A stretch of DNA of 64,000 nucleotides, taken from positions 1 through 64,000 of the forward strand of contig BGOG01000006.1 in assembly GCA_003569125.1 (NCBI GenBank), written 5' to 3'. A model generated the notes under the pieces. That model did no database searches, was not told the DNA's origin, and was given only the letters and a program-made list of their open reading frames with translations. Shown one piece after another: positions 30,722 to 39,395 of the stretch; position 1 is the stretch's first letter; each line of letters begins with the position of its first letter. The stretch is from Acidimicrobiaceae bacterium (GTDB lineage: Bacteria; Actinomycetota; Acidimicrobiia; Acidimicrobiales; Ilumatobacteraceae). A program made the position numbers and the translations under genes.

Positions 30722-31711
30722 ATGAAAGTGCTGGCGGCTGTTGACAAGTTTCGCGGCACGGCGACCGCAGCGCAGGTCGCAACTGCAATTGGCCACGCGT
30801 GTTGGCAACTTGGTCACGATTGTATTGAGCGTCCACTTGCCGACGGTGGAGAAGGAACTCTCGAAGCACTCGGCGGCGCAAACCGAACAACACTCGTCAC
30901 TGGTCCGTTGGGTGATCCTGTCAATGCATCTTGGCGTTTGCATCGCGGTACTGCAATTATTGAGATGGCTTGCGCGTCGGGTTTAATGCTCTCGGGTGGC
31001 AAAGAAAAAAATGATGCTGTTGCAGCGTCGACAACTGGCACCGGAGAAATTATTGATGCGGCATTGGATCTTGGAGCGAAACGAATCATCGTGTGTCTCG
31101 GAGGATCTGCAACTACCGATGGCGGACTCGGAGCGGTGCGCGCAATTCAAACACCAGCGCGACTTAAAGGTGTCGAATTTGTAGTTGCCTGTGATGTGAC
31201 GACGGCGTTTACTGATGCCGCAAAAGTTTTTGGTCCACAAAAAGGTGCGTCAAATGCGCAAGTTCAGTTGCTAACAACCCGACTTGAGCGTCTAGTTCAG
31301 ATGTATAAACAGACGTACGGCGTGGATGTTTCGTTGTTACCTGGTGCTGGTGCGGCAGGCGGGTTGGCAGGCGGGTTGGCGGCACTCGGAGCAAAACTGG
31401 TGCCAGGTTTTGATCTTGTCGCTGAAGAAGTTCTGCTTGACGAACTACTGATCGGCATCGACTTGGTCATTACCGGCGAGGGCTATATGGATAGCGAGAG
31501 TTTCTCAGGCAAAGTTGTTGGCTCAATGGCTGAACTTGCCGCCGAGAAAAAAATCCGAATCTCGGCAATTTGTGGTGATATTCACCAAGATGTGCACGGC
31601 CGACTCAATGCGCTTAGTCTCGTTGAATTATTTGGGCGCGAGAACGCAATGCAACAACCGTTGCATTGCATCGAACAAGCTGCACTACAACTTTTGCATA
31701 ACGCAAAATAA
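30722..31711 (+). CDS. glycerate kinase (GlxK type)
   Basis: 329-residue glycerate kinase of the bacterial type II family (2-phosphoglycerate-forming in characterised members). Family blocks: DKFRGTATAAQVATAI near the start, RPLADGGEGTLEAL, ALDLGAKRIIVCLGGSATTDGG, PGAGAAGGLAGGLAAL and VITGEGYMDSESFSGK. It feeds glycerate from glyoxylate or serine into glycolysis. Nearby meaA releases glyoxylate through the ethylmalonyl-CoA pathway, so a metabolic link is possible but only inferred. Confidence 0.93.
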   Translation: MKVLAAVDKFRGTATAAQVATAIGHACWQLGHDCIERPLADGGEGTLEALGGANRTTLVTGPLGDPVNASWRLHRGTAIIEMACASGLMLSGGKEKNDAVAASTTGTGEIIDAALDLGAKRIIVCLGGSATTDGGLGAVRAIQTPARLKGVEFVVACDVTTAFTDAAKVFGPQKGASNAQVQLLTTRLERLVQMYKQTYGVDVSLLPGAGAAGGLAGGLAALGAKLVPGFDLVAEEVLLDELLIGIDLVITGEGYMDSESFSGKVVGSMAELAAEKKIRISAICGDIHQDVHGRLNALSLVELFGRENAMQQPLHCIEQAALQLLHNAK

Positions 31712-31724
31712 TTTTAAAGTTTTA

Positions 31725-32429
31725 TTACCCTGTTGTCGTTGTTGGCGCAACAGGCACAGCAGGTGCAATCGTTACCACAGGTGCGGCTACGGCGGCGCTT
31801 GCAACAGGAAGTGGTATTCCGGCGATGTCAGTGCCCAACAAAATCAAAACGCTTGCTTCGCCGAGTTTTCCGGTTTCGGTCGGAATCGGCTCTGGCATCG
31901 CTGCGACTGCAACCCCACCGAGTTCTTTGGCGACCGCAGCCGCGGCAGTTTCACTGCCGAGCAAGTAATACACCACCGTCACGGTTTGTTTTGGTGTGAT
32001 TTCACTTTTGTTGAGAGCAGGTTGCACGATGAAACCTCGACCTTGCAACTCAGTAGTCAACTGACCAGCACTGCCTGCGATTCCCGAAGCATTGGCGATT
32101 TGAATTTTGAACGCGGTCAAGACGATCGTCGTTGGAACAGGAATGTCAAGCACGGTCGTTTCGGTTGGTGCAACTGTGTCTTGAGTTGGCGTTGTGAGAG
32201 TTTGGCTGGTGTTATCGCTGCGGATATCACGCAAGATAAAAAATCCAAGTAGCAGAGCGAGTACGACGATAATGATTGACAAAGTTGAATTGACATTTGA
32301 CCGACCACCAGAAGACCGACCGCCGCCAGAAGTCCGTCCGCCGCCAGAAGACCGTCCGCCAGAAGACCGTCCGCCAGAGACTTGCCTGTCAGAATCTCCG
32401 CGAGTAGGGCGATATTGCTCTTGACTCAT
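31725..32429 (-). CDS. LytR C-terminal domain membrane protein
   Basis: 234 residues: a Gly/Ser/Arg repeat at the N-terminus (SSGGRSSGGGRTSGGG), one membrane helix (LSIIIVVLALLLGFFILRD, about 48-66), a Thr-rich linker and a LytR_C domain (KIQIANASGIAGSAGQLTTELQGRGF ..., TVVYYLLGSETAAAAVAKEL), ending in an Ala/Pro/Thr tail. Standalone LytR_C proteins occur next to cell-wall genes in actinobacteria; the function is unsettled. It is transcribed away from tRNA-Thr, convergent with glycerate kinase. Confidence 0.8.
   Translation of the reverse strand: MSQEQYRPTRGDSDRQVSGGRSSGGRSSGGGRTSGGGRSSGGRSNVNSTLSIIIVVLALLLGFFILRDIRSDNTSQTLTTPTQDTVAPTETTVLDIPVPTTIVLTAFKIQIANASGIAGSAGQLTTELQGRGFIVQPALNKSEITPKQTVTVVYYLLGSETAAAAVAKELGGVAVAAMPEPIPTETGKLGEASVLILLGTDIAGIPLPVASAAVAAPVVTIAPAVPVAPTTTTG
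32301..32380 (-). repeat. imperfect tandem repeat coding for the SSGGR tail
   Basis: Five 14-18-base units of the type gaccgtccgccgccagaa in tandem on the + strand, coding on the - strand for alternating Ser-Ser-Gly-Gly(-Gly)-Arg. Unit length varies by one codon (an extra Gly), a sign of slippage. It gives the LytR_C protein a flexible, positively charged cytoplasmic tail. Confidence 0.8.
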
Positions 32430-32468
32430 ACCTACTTAAGATATCGCATTGAGACGCCTAGGTGGTTA

Positions 32469-32491
32469 ATGTTGCGATTTCGTCGCAACAT
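32469..32491 (-). terminator. possible hairpin terminator after tRNA-Thr
   Basis: Perfect 9-bp inverted repeat (atgttgcga and tcgcaacat) with a 5-base loop, about 40 bases downstream of the tRNA-Thr 3' end on the - strand. No long U run follows, so it may be weak or bidirectional with the LytR_C gene promoter region. Confidence 0.4.
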
Positions 32492-32531
32492 CTCGCGGGG
32501 TTGACTGCGCAATCTTGCGGCATTCAAGTTG

Positions 32532-32603
32532 AGCCGAGGGTGGGGATTGAACCCACGACCTACCGCTTACAAGGCGGTTGCTCTGCCACTGAGCTACCCC
32601 GGC
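32532..32603 (-). tRNA. tRNA-Thr (anticodon UGU)
   Basis: A 72-base cloverleaf on the - strand: acceptor gccgggg with cctcggc (one G-U pair), D arm gctcagtggcagagc, anticodon stem accgc/gcggt with loop cttgtaa (anticodon TGT, complement of 32569-32571), and T arm gtgggttcaatccccac. CCA is not encoded. It lies 63 bases downstream of rlmB on the same strand. Confidence 0.96.
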
Positions 32604-32666
32604 GTTTTTTATTCGCGGTCAGTGTACGGCAGATATCAGGTGTATGGCGTATCTGAGTTTTTGAAT

Positions 32667-33584
32667 TTACTTAGAAACTCTGCGGGTCCGCACGATCTCG
32701 TAGGTTGCGAGAGCCGCGGCAACAGAAACATTCAACGAAGACAACGAGCCGAGCATTGGAATATTGGCGAGCAGGTCGCACCGCTCGCGCACGAGTCTCG
32801 ACAAACCTGGTCCTTCTGCGCCAAGTACAAGACAAATTGAGTCAATCGTCAGAGCGCCCATTTCGAAAATGCTTTTCTCCGCTGAGTCATCTAAACCGAC
32901 GACGACCACTCCGGCAGATTTCATTTCGGACAACGAACTTGGTAGCCCACCGACAACGCACATGTTCAGATATTCAATTGCGCCAGCCGATGATTTTGCG
33001 ACAGTCGGAGTGATGTGCACCGCGCGGTGCCGAGGCAAAATCACCGCGTCGACTCCGGCACCATCGCAGCATCGCAGGATTGCTCCGAGGTTTCCCGGGT
33101 CAGTCACACCATCGATCGCAACCAATAAAAGTGGCTTATCGCGCGGGGCGACAAGCAAATCGGCGAGCAATGTTTCTTCGAGTGGTGCAGCCTTGGCGAG
33201 TACTCCTTGTGGTGCTTCACTGCGCGCTTCTCTTTCGATTTCTCGTCGCGAAACATTCAGCACTTGAACTCGCTGATCGCGTGCAATTTCTAAAATATCA
33301 TCGATCACGGGGCTGTTCTCGATGTCGTTTGCAATCCAGATCTCGTGAACTTTGCGTCGCGAACCCAACAACAGTTCTCTGACCGCTTGTCGACCTTCGA
33401 TTTGTTCGCCGCCCAGACCGTGTTCTTTATGTACCGGTCGACCTCCACCTCGATCAGATCGATTTGGCCTTCGTGACAAGTCGATTCGTTTTGGACTATT
33501 CGGATTGCGACCAGTTTTTTTTGAGCCCGCCAGATTATTGCGTTTATTGCGTTTGTTGGGTCGACTATTTCGATCTTGAGCCAT
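32667..33584 (-). CDS. rlmB: 23S rRNA (guanosine-2'-O)-methyltransferase, TrmH/SpoU family
   Basis: About 305 residues. A basic, low-complexity N-terminus (RPNKRNKRNNLAG) precedes the substrate-binding domain (EGRQAVRELL) and the SPOUT knot with its three motifs: LLVAIDGVTDPGNLGAILRCCDGAG, CLVLGAEGPGLSRLVRERCD and IPMLGSLSSLNVSVAAALATYE. The start ATG 33584 lies 2 bases after ispF, so ispD-ispF-rlmB-tRNA-Thr may be one transcript. RlmB modifies G2251 in E. coli; the exact target here is not shown. Confidence 0.9.
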   Translation of the reverse strand: MAQDRNSRPNKRNKRNNLAGSKKTGRNPNSPKRIDLSRRPNRSDRGGGRPVHKEHGLGGEQIEGRQAVRELLLGSRRKVHEIWIANDIENSPVIDDILEIARDQRVQVLNVSRREIEREARSEAPQGVLAKAAPLEETLLADLLVAPRDKPLLLVAIDGVTDPGNLGAILRCCDGAGVDAVILPRHRAVHITPTVAKSSAGAIEYLNMCVVGGLPSSLSEMKSAGVVVVGLDDSAEKSIFEMGALTIDSICLVLGAEGPGLSRLVRERCDLLANIPMLGSLSSLNVSVAAALATYEIVRTRRVSK

Positions 33585-33586
33585 GA

Positions 33587-34078
33587 TCAAACATTCTGTG
33601 TCACTACGGCGACTGCCCAACAGGCAATACCCTCACTGCGACCCAATGATCCGAGGCCTTCGGCACGACGACCTTTGATCGTCACGGGGGCACCCGCAGC
33701 GGCACTCAATTTAGTTTGCATCTCGTCTCGATGAACCGAAATTTTTGGCTGTTCGCAAACAACGCTGCAATCAACATTGCCGATATCAAATTTGTTTTCA
33801 TTCGCCATCTTTGCGACGCTGGCCAACAAAGTTAACGAGTCGATATTTTTCCATTTTGGATCGGTGTCCGGAAAGTGTTCGCCGATGTTTCCTAGTCCAC
33901 ATGCGCCAAGAATCGCTTCTGCTACCGCATGGGCAATGACGTCGGCATCGCTATGACCGACCAGTCCGCGTTCATTGACGAAATGTACGCCTCCTAATAT
34001 GAGTTTTCGATCAGTATTCGACGCTTCAACGAAGCGATGAATGTCAAAACCTTGTCCAACTCGAACTTTCGCGTTCAT
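33587..34078 (-). CDS. ispF: 2-C-methyl-D-erythritol 2,4-cyclodiphosphate synthase
   Basis: 163-residue enzyme of the MEP isoprenoid pathway. The zinc and substrate motifs GQGFDIHRF near the start, GHSDADVIAHAVAEAILGA, GEHFPDTD and the end motif GLGSLGRSEGIACWAVAVV are all present. The start is ATG 34078, 10 bases after the ispD stop. A few residues longer at the N-terminus is possible (ATG 34099) but not conserved. Confidence 0.96.
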   Translation of the reverse strand: MNAKVRVGQGFDIHRFVEASNTDRKLILGGVHFVNERGLVGHSDADVIAHAVAEAILGACGLGNIGEHFPDTDPKWKNIDSLTLLASVAKMANENKFDIGNVDCSVVCEQPKISVHRDEMQTKLSAAAGAPVTIKGRRAEGLGSLGRSEGIACWAVAVVTQNV

Positions 34079-34088
34079 GGCTAAATAT

Positions 34089-34736
34089 TTACACTTCACC
34101 GCGAGTAATCGCGCGAGCCCAATTCATATCTTCTGGTGTCGTTAACTTGCGATTCAGTGGATCGCCATGAATCACCACGACTCGGCCCCCGTTTGTTTCG
34201 ATCAAGGTTGCGTCGTCGGTGCTTTCTGGGTTTGAGGCGTGAGCATCGCGCAGAACTTTTGCACGAAATGCCTGGGGCGTTTGCACGGCGACAAGTTGCC
34301 TACGATCAGGGGTCGATACCACGACGTTTTCTTGCGAAATAAATTTGATTGTGTCAACAACTGGCAAACCGGGCACCGCGCCATCGGCGCCAGCACACAC
34401 TGCGTCAATCACTTCATGAAACAAAAACTCCGAGGCAAACGGTCGTGCCGCATCATGAACGCAGATTATTGATGCGTCCAACGGCACCGCAGCCAAACCA
34501 CTGCGAACCGATGCGCTACGCGTCGACCCACCAACCACACCATTTTCGCGTTGAGCATGGGATGCAGGCAAAACAACGATTACGCCGTCACTTGCCGCAC
34601 GTGCGGTTTCGACTGCCCAATCAACAACTCGGCGTTGATTAATCAGCTCAAATTGTTTGGGGCTACCAAATCGGGTACCCGAACCTGCTGCAACGACAAT
34701 CGTCCAAATCTTTTCACCAATTTTTTGGGTTGCCAT
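34089..34736 (-). CDS. ispD: 2-C-methyl-D-erythritol 4-phosphate cytidylyltransferase
   Basis: About 215 residues. The nucleotidyltransferase start IVVAAGSGTRFGSPKQF, then VVGGSTRSASVRSGL, VHDAARPF and AVQTPQAFR, ending with HGDPLNRKLTTPEDM, are the IspD blocks. It acts in the MEP pathway just before IspE and IspF and is followed by ispF. ATG 34736 is preferred to ATG 34751 because the conserved strand follows it. Confidence 0.95.
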   Translation of the reverse strand: MATQKIGEKIWTIVVAAGSGTRFGSPKQFELINQRRVVDWAVETARAASDGVIVVLPASHAQRENGVVGGSTRSASVRSGLAAVPLDASIICVHDAARPFASEFLFHEVIDAVCAGADGAVPGLPVVDTIKFISQENVVVSTPDRRQLVAVQTPQAFRAKVLRDAHASNPESTDDATLIETNGGRVVVIHGDPLNRKLTTPEDMNWARAITRGEV

Positions 34737-34775
34737 GGTGCTCACGCTCATTTAGGGTAGTAGGTTCATTTACTT

Positions 34776-35441
34776 ATGGCACAAGAACAACTTCTTGCAG
34801 GTAGTGCATTTTTCGCAGAGACACCCGCAGACGTGCTTGCTCTGATTGCGGCAAGCGGTGAAACAAAAACCTTGCAACGTGGAGATTTGCTGTTTAGTGA
34901 GGGCGATACTCCAGAGTCAATGTACATCGTGTTGTCAGGACGAATTGCGATCGCGATCGGCAACCAACCGATAGATAGCCGAGAGAGTGTTCTCGCGTTG
35001 ATGGAGCGAGGCGACCTGTTCGGCGAACTTGCGCTGCTTGATAACGGCAAGCGCAGCGCAATGGCTCGTGCAATCGAGCCTTCGTCGTTGTTGCAGATTC
35101 CGTATTCGATAGTTCGTCAACAATTGCAGTCGAACCCGACGATGTTGTGGGGAGTAACTAAATTGCTGGCGATGCGTTTGCGGGTAATGGATGAAGTTCT
35201 CTCAGACAGCGTATTTCTGGATGTCACGGGCCGAACAGCCAAACGATTGCTCGAGTTGTCGAGTGGTAAAGACGAATTTGTTTTGCCGATAACCCAAGAA
35301 GAGTTAGCCGGCATGGTTGGTGCTTCTCGCGAAAGAGTCAATAAAGCAATCGCTAGTTTCATTCGTCTGGGCTGGATCGAACAACACGATCGCCGTTATC
35401 GAATCTTGATGCGCCAAAAACTAGAAATACGCGCTAGCTAG
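34776..35441 (+). CDS. Crp/Fnr family transcriptional regulator
   Basis: 221 residues: a cyclic-nucleotide-binding fold (LLFSEGDTPESMYIVLSGRIAI, GDLFGELALLDNGKRSAMARA resembling the cAMP-binding cassette with Glu and Arg), a dimer helix, and a C-terminal winged helix-turn-helix (PITQEELAGMVGASRERVNKAIASF). The G-E-x-A-L and R-x-A arrangement suggests cAMP or a related ligand can bind. It lacks the Cys cluster of Fnr. Its TAG stop lies inside the GCTA repeat that follows. Confidence 0.9.
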   Translation: MAQEQLLAGSAFFAETPADVLALIAASGETKTLQRGDLLFSEGDTPESMYIVLSGRIAIAIGNQPIDSRESVLALMERGDLFGELALLDNGKRSAMARAIEPSSLLQIPYSIVRQQLQSNPTMLWGVTKLLAMRLRVMDEVLSDSVFLDVTGRTAKRLLELSSGKDEFVLPITQEELAGMVGASRERVNKAIASFIRLGWIEQHDRRYRILMRQKLEIRAS

Positions 35442-35475
35442 CTAGCTAGCTAGCTACTCACTCAGCTAGCCAGCT
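35433..35475. repeat. GCTA tetranucleotide repeat between convergent genes
   Basis: Six perfect copies of gcta (35433-35456), followed by ctcactcagctagccagct. The array holds the stop of the Crp-type gene and runs into the last codons of the dienelactone hydrolase gene on the other strand. As gcta repeated is self-complementary, it could form a hairpin on either strand and may serve as a shared terminator, though no U run is seen. Confidence 0.85.
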
Positions 35476-36114
35476 GTGTGTCAGTGCGAAAGCGTGATTT
35501 GCGTCTTCAGCCCGATGCGCGGGGCGTGCAGCATCGTGGGCAAAACCATGTTCGGCATCTGGATAAATTTCAGTTTGCACGCCGTGGTTTTTTAACTCGG
35601 CAACATCTGCTGGCGGTGTGTAATGGTCTTTGCCGCCGATAATCGCCAAGACTCGGTCAGCATTGCCGGTTTGTAAATATTTCAGCGGCTCGCTTTGTGT
35701 TGCGCTTTGCCAGCCGTTTGGGATTGTGATCATTCCGTAGAACGAAACTATTTTTTTAAAACGTTCAGAGCGGGCCGATTTGAAGCAATACATTCCACCC
35801 ATGCAAAAACCGATCAGGCCAACAACTGGTGTCGAGAGTGCGTCGGCTGCTTCGTGTAAATCTCGCAAATGTATTTCGTCGTCGAGTGTTGATACTGCTG
35901 CAAACCTCGGTTCAATCTCGGGGCCCAAGACGCGACCAGGAAATGGTTCGACAGCGCAGACCGCCATATTCCATTCGCGAGCGAATCGGGCAACTAGTTC
36001 GTCGTATAACTCTCGTAAACCAAAAATATCCGGGGCAATAACCAAACCCATCGTTGGATTTTTTATGGTCTTGTCAATTTCGCATTGCGTGCCTGAAGGC
36101 AAAGTGATTCGCAT
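35458..36114 (-). CDS. dienelactone hydrolase family protein
   Basis: 218-residue alpha/beta hydrolase with the family nucleophile Cys in GFCMGGMY, Asp in IIGGKDHYTPP and His in DAEHGFAH, the Cys-His-Asp triad of dienelactone hydrolases. ATG 36114 is chosen as it starts directly before the conserved core (MRITLPSG); the frame extends upstream but into unconserved sequence. The substrate is unknown; many relatives are not involved in aromatic breakdown. Confidence 0.88.
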   Translation of the reverse strand: MRITLPSGTQCEIDKTIKNPTMGLVIAPDIFGLRELYDELVARFAREWNMAVCAVEPFPGRVLGPEIEPRFAAVSTLDDEIHLRDLHEAADALSTPVVGLIGFCMGGMYCFKSARSERFKKIVSFYGMITIPNGWQSATQSEPLKYLQTGNADRVLAIIGGKDHYTPPADVAELKNHGVQTEIYPDAEHGFAHDAARPAHRAEDANHAFALTHSWLAE

Positions 36115-36214
36115 CACTTCATTATGGCTGAAATTGAAACTTATTTTGTAAGTGAGAGTTGCGGTGAGACCGCGCGTGCTAGTCGCAGTGGTGCTGATTC
36201 GCACGATGTTGTGC

Positions 36215-37012
36215 ATGACACAACTCACGACAATCAATTCAGACAACGTAATTAGTCAACCGCTATTGGTATGGAGCGCTGGTCTTGCCCAAAGATCGGC
36301 CAGTCCGGTCTCGCGACTAATCAGAGAATGGCAACTGATCAGCGACCGAAATCGAGAACTTGAAATCGTTAATTCATGGTCGTTGCCCGGTGCCAAAATT
36401 AATCATCTGGACGAAGTTCTGGTGCGGGCGGGCTTTAATACTGCGCGCGATGATTCGCAAGGGGATCAATATTTATGGTTGCTGGTCAAGCAGGCAACCA
36501 GCGATGAACTTGCGGCTCGAATCGTGTTGCAGCGAATTTTGCCTCCATTGCTGGCGATTGCACGGCGACGAGGTCGAATAGTTGAAGGAGGAATTGATAC
36601 GGCAATTGCTGATGTTCTGACGAGCGCGTGGGGAGTGATTCGCAAATATCCTTGGAATCGTCGCTCGAATAAAGTTGCAGCGAACCTGGTGCGAGATAGC
36701 GAATACTTTGCGTTTGTCCACGGACATCGCTCAAAGCGCTACAAAGTAATCCCAATAGATCCATATATGTTGTCTGAATTTCTTATCGCGCCTGAAGAAC
36801 AGTTCGAAGAAGAAATTAGTTTGGACAAACTCATTGCGGTCGCATTAGATCGAGGCATAGATCCAAAACACATCGAGATTTTGCGGGCAGTTGCAATCGG
36901 CGACAATGCAGCGACGATTGCGGCGCGTTACGGGGTGGCAGAACGAACGGCGCGAGCCTGGCGGGCTAAAGCGGTTAGCGAGTTGCGTGTACGAACGCGG
37001 TGTGCTGTGTGA
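36215..37012 (+). CDS. sigma factor-like protein with C-terminal helix-turn-helix
   Basis: About 265 residues (a longer start at 36152 is possible). The middle ([24 protein letters not shown], then [28 protein letters not shown]) resembles the sigma-70 region 2-like part of an uncharacterised actinobacterial family, and the end ([36 protein letters not shown]) is a helix-turn-helix of sigma region 4/LuxR type. It may be a transcription regulator or a degenerate sigma factor; no anti-sigma gene is adjacent. The 3' end overlaps copA by 38 bases on the opposite strand. Confidence 0.6.
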   Translation: MTQLTTINSDNVISQPLLVWSAGLAQRSASPVSRLIREWQLISDRNRELEIVNSWSLPGAKINHLDEVLVRAGFNTARDDSQGDQYLWLLVKQATSDELAARIVLQRILPPLLAIARRRGRIVEGGIDTAIADVLTSAWGVIRKYPWNRRSNKVAANLVRDSEYFAFVHGHRSKRYKVIPIDPYMLSEFLIAPEEQFEEEISLDKLIAVALDRGIDPKHIEILRAVAIGDNAATIAARYGVAERTARAWRAKAVSELRVRTRCAV

Positions 37013-39275
37013 GTTTCGTCGTGCGCAAACGCAAACTATTCGTGACCACAAAAATACTCGAGAACGCCATCGCCAGCCCGGCCCACATCGGATTTAAATA
37101 TCCGAGTGCCGCGAGTGGAATCGCCGCAGTGTTGTATGCGAACGCCCAAAAGACATTCGCCGTAATCGTGCGCAAGGTTGCACGCGAAAGCAAAATCGCA
37201 TCTGCAACTAATCGCAGATCGCCACTGACAATTGTTAGATCGCTGGCGTGCATCGCAACATCGGTGCCAGTGCCCATGGCGATGCCAACATCTGCTTGGG
37301 CCAACGCGGCGGCGTCGTTCACTCCGTCGCCGACCATCGCTACCGCATAACCACGCTGCTGCAGGTCAGACACGACACGAACTTTTTCATCCGGCAAAAC
37401 TCCGGCGATTACGTGTTGTTCATCGGCTTCGATCCCGACTTGTTGGGCAATCGCAAGTGCGGTCGCATGATTATCTCCAGTGAGAAGAACAGAACGCAAT
37501 CCGAGTTTGCGTAATTCGGCAATTGCAACTGCACTAGTTGTTTTTGGTTGATCGGCGACAACACACACTGCTTTGACGGCACCATCCACGACAACCAACA
37601 CCGCTGTGTTGCCGCCGTTGCGCGCATTCGTCAGAGCCGAGCGCAGATCCGCCGGAGTTATCACAAGAGTTTTGCTAAATAGAGACTCGCGCCCAACCAT
37701 GACCTTGTGACCATTGACTAAACCCGTTGTGCCCATTCCAGGAGAAGATTCGAAATCGGTCACTTCGGGCAGTTGACCAAGTTCGGTTCGCGCGGCACTT
37801 GCAATTGCGCGAGCAACGGGATGTTCGCTGGCGTGCTCAAGTGCGCCGGCGTATAAAAGTATTTCACCACGAGTCGAACCCTGCGCACAGATGATGTCGA
37901 CGAGTTGCATCACGCCCGTGGTGATGGTTCCGGTTTTGTCGAACACGACGGTGTCGATGCGCCGCGTGCTCTGCAAGACATCAACACCTTTTATAACGAT
38001 CCCCATTTGTGCGGCACGACCACTGCCCACCATCAACGCAGTTGGCGTCGCCAGGCCAAGCGCGCAAGGGCAGGCGATAATCAGTACTGCAACCGCTGCA
38101 GTAAATGCATTGGCGGTAGAAGATCCCAAAAAATACCAGGCGATAAATGTGGCGAGTGATAGGAGAATTACGGTCGGCACGAAAACACCACTGACCCGAT
38201 CGGCAAGTCTTTGCACCGGTGCCTTCGTGGTCTGCGCATCTCTGACCAGGCGAGTTATCTGTGCAAACGTAGTTTCTGCTCCAACACGAGTTGCTCGGAT
38301 TATTAAACGGCCGGTGAGATTTATCGTTGTGCCTGTGACGACACTGCCGGGTTTGACATCAACTGGCACACTTTCTCCGGTCAACATCGAAACATCAAGT
38401 GCCGAAGTGCCCTGTTCGACAACGCCGTCTGTCGGAATTATTTCTCCGGGACGCACGACGATTTCGTCGCCAACTCGAACAAGAGCGGCATCAATAGTTT
38501 GCTCTTCGCCATTTTTAATTATCGTGGCGTGGCGAGCCCCGAGAGCAAGAAGCGATCTCAAGGCGTCTCCCGCGCGTCGTTTGGCACGAGCCTCGAAGTA
38601 TCTACCCGCCAATAAAAATACAGTCACAGCGACGGCAACTTCCAAATAAATATGCGAACTATCGCTCGTACTTTCGAAATTATTGATCGACATGTTCATC
38701 GAGTGCGCCGAACCGCGGTAGGTCATTTCGAGGGCCTCGCCCCAAATGATTGCCCAAACCGACCATGAGGTTGAAGCAACAATGCCGATCGAAATCAAAG
38801 TATCCATCGTCGTCGCACGATGTCTCAAGTTCATTAACGCCGCACGGTGAAACGGCCAAGCCCCCCAAGTCACCACCGGCGCGCTGAGTGCAAGTGCCAG
38901 CCACTGCCAATTTTTGAACTCGAGATTGGCGATCATCGACAACAACACAACGGGAATCGCCAGCACAACCGAAACCGTCAATCGAGTCAGCAACATCGTG
39001 ACGCGTTGATTTGTTTCCGCGTCAAGCATCTCGGGCGTGGTGTCAGCCAAAAGACGCGCGCCGTAACCAAGTGAAGTGACGGTTTCAATCAAAACTCTTG
39101 GCGTCGTTGCGCCTGATGAAAAGTTGATTCGTGCTGATTCGGTCGCGAAATTGACTGCGGCAGTCACACCGTCGAGTTTGTTCAAACCTTTTTCGATCGT
39201 GGCGGCACATGCATTGCATGACATTCCTGTGAGGCTCAAATCAACTTGCAAACCAGAATCTTTGGTTGACGCCAT
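36975..39275 (-). CDS. copA: copper-type heavy-metal P1B-ATPase
   Basis: 766-residue metal exporter. An N-terminal heavy-metal-binding domain with GMSCNACA (Cys20, Cys23) is followed by membrane helices, the A domain (LTGESVPV), the metal-selecting IACPCALG of helix 6, DKTGTITTG (phosphorylated Asp), the HP motif in [28 protein letters not shown] and a C-terminal MAFSS. CPC and MxxSS with upstream Asn/Tyr are typical of Cu(I) transport. Only one metal-binding domain is present. No copper chaperone or CsoR-like gene is adjacent. Confidence 0.92.
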   Translation of the reverse strand: MASTKDSGLQVDLSLTGMSCNACAATIEKGLNKLDGVTAAVNFATESARINFSSGATTPRVLIETVTSLGYGARLLADTTPEMLDAETNQRVTMLLTRLTVSVVLAIPVVLLSMIANLEFKNWQWLALALSAPVVTWGAWPFHRAALMNLRHRATTMDTLISIGIVASTSWSVWAIIWGEALEMTYRGSAHSMNMSINNFESTSDSSHIYLEVAVAVTVFLLAGRYFEARAKRRAGDALRSLLALGARHATIIKNGEEQTIDAALVRVGDEIVVRPGEIIPTDGVVEQGTSALDVSMLTGESVPVDVKPGSVVTGTTINLTGRLIIRATRVGAETTFAQITRLVRDAQTTKAPVQRLADRVSGVFVPTVILLSLATFIAWYFLGSSTANAFTAAVAVLIIACPCALGLATPTALMVGSGRAAQMGIVIKGVDVLQSTRRIDTVVFDKTGTITTGVMQLVDIICAQGSTRGEILLYAGALEHASEHPVARAIASAARTELGQLPEVTDFESSPGMGTTGLVNGHKVMVGRESLFSKTLVITPADLRSALTNARNGGNTAVLVVVDGAVKAVCVVADQPKTTSAVAIAELRKLGLRSVLLTGDNHATALAIAQQVGIEADEQHVIAGVLPDEKVRVVSDLQQRGYAVAMVGDGVNDAAALAQADVGIAMGTGTDVAMHASDLTIVSGDLRLVADAILLSRATLRTITANVFWAFAYNTAAIPLAALGYLNPMWAGLAMAFSSIFVVTNSLRLRTTKLTQHTAFVHATR

Positions 39276-39395
39276 TGCTCACAGTATCGCTTCAAAAATA
39301 GTCAATCACACATGAGTGCAATCGCAGTTTTATTTGGATCAGTAATTTCGAAATTGTCAGGGAAACCGATTAATCGCCTCGTACGTGTTGTGTTT

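Noticed and set aside
32295-32385. CRISPR-like array
   Set aside because: Units are 14-18 bases without spacers and code for a Ser/Gly/Arg repeat.
36975-37012. Overlap of copA and the sigma-like gene as a sign of a wrong gene call
   Set aside because: Both C-termini read normally; a 38-base convergent overlap is acceptable.
39344-39355. Palindrome aatttcgaaatt between copA and the GlnR-like gene as an operator
   Set aside because: AT-rich 12-base palindromes arise by chance, and no matching regulator site type is known to me.
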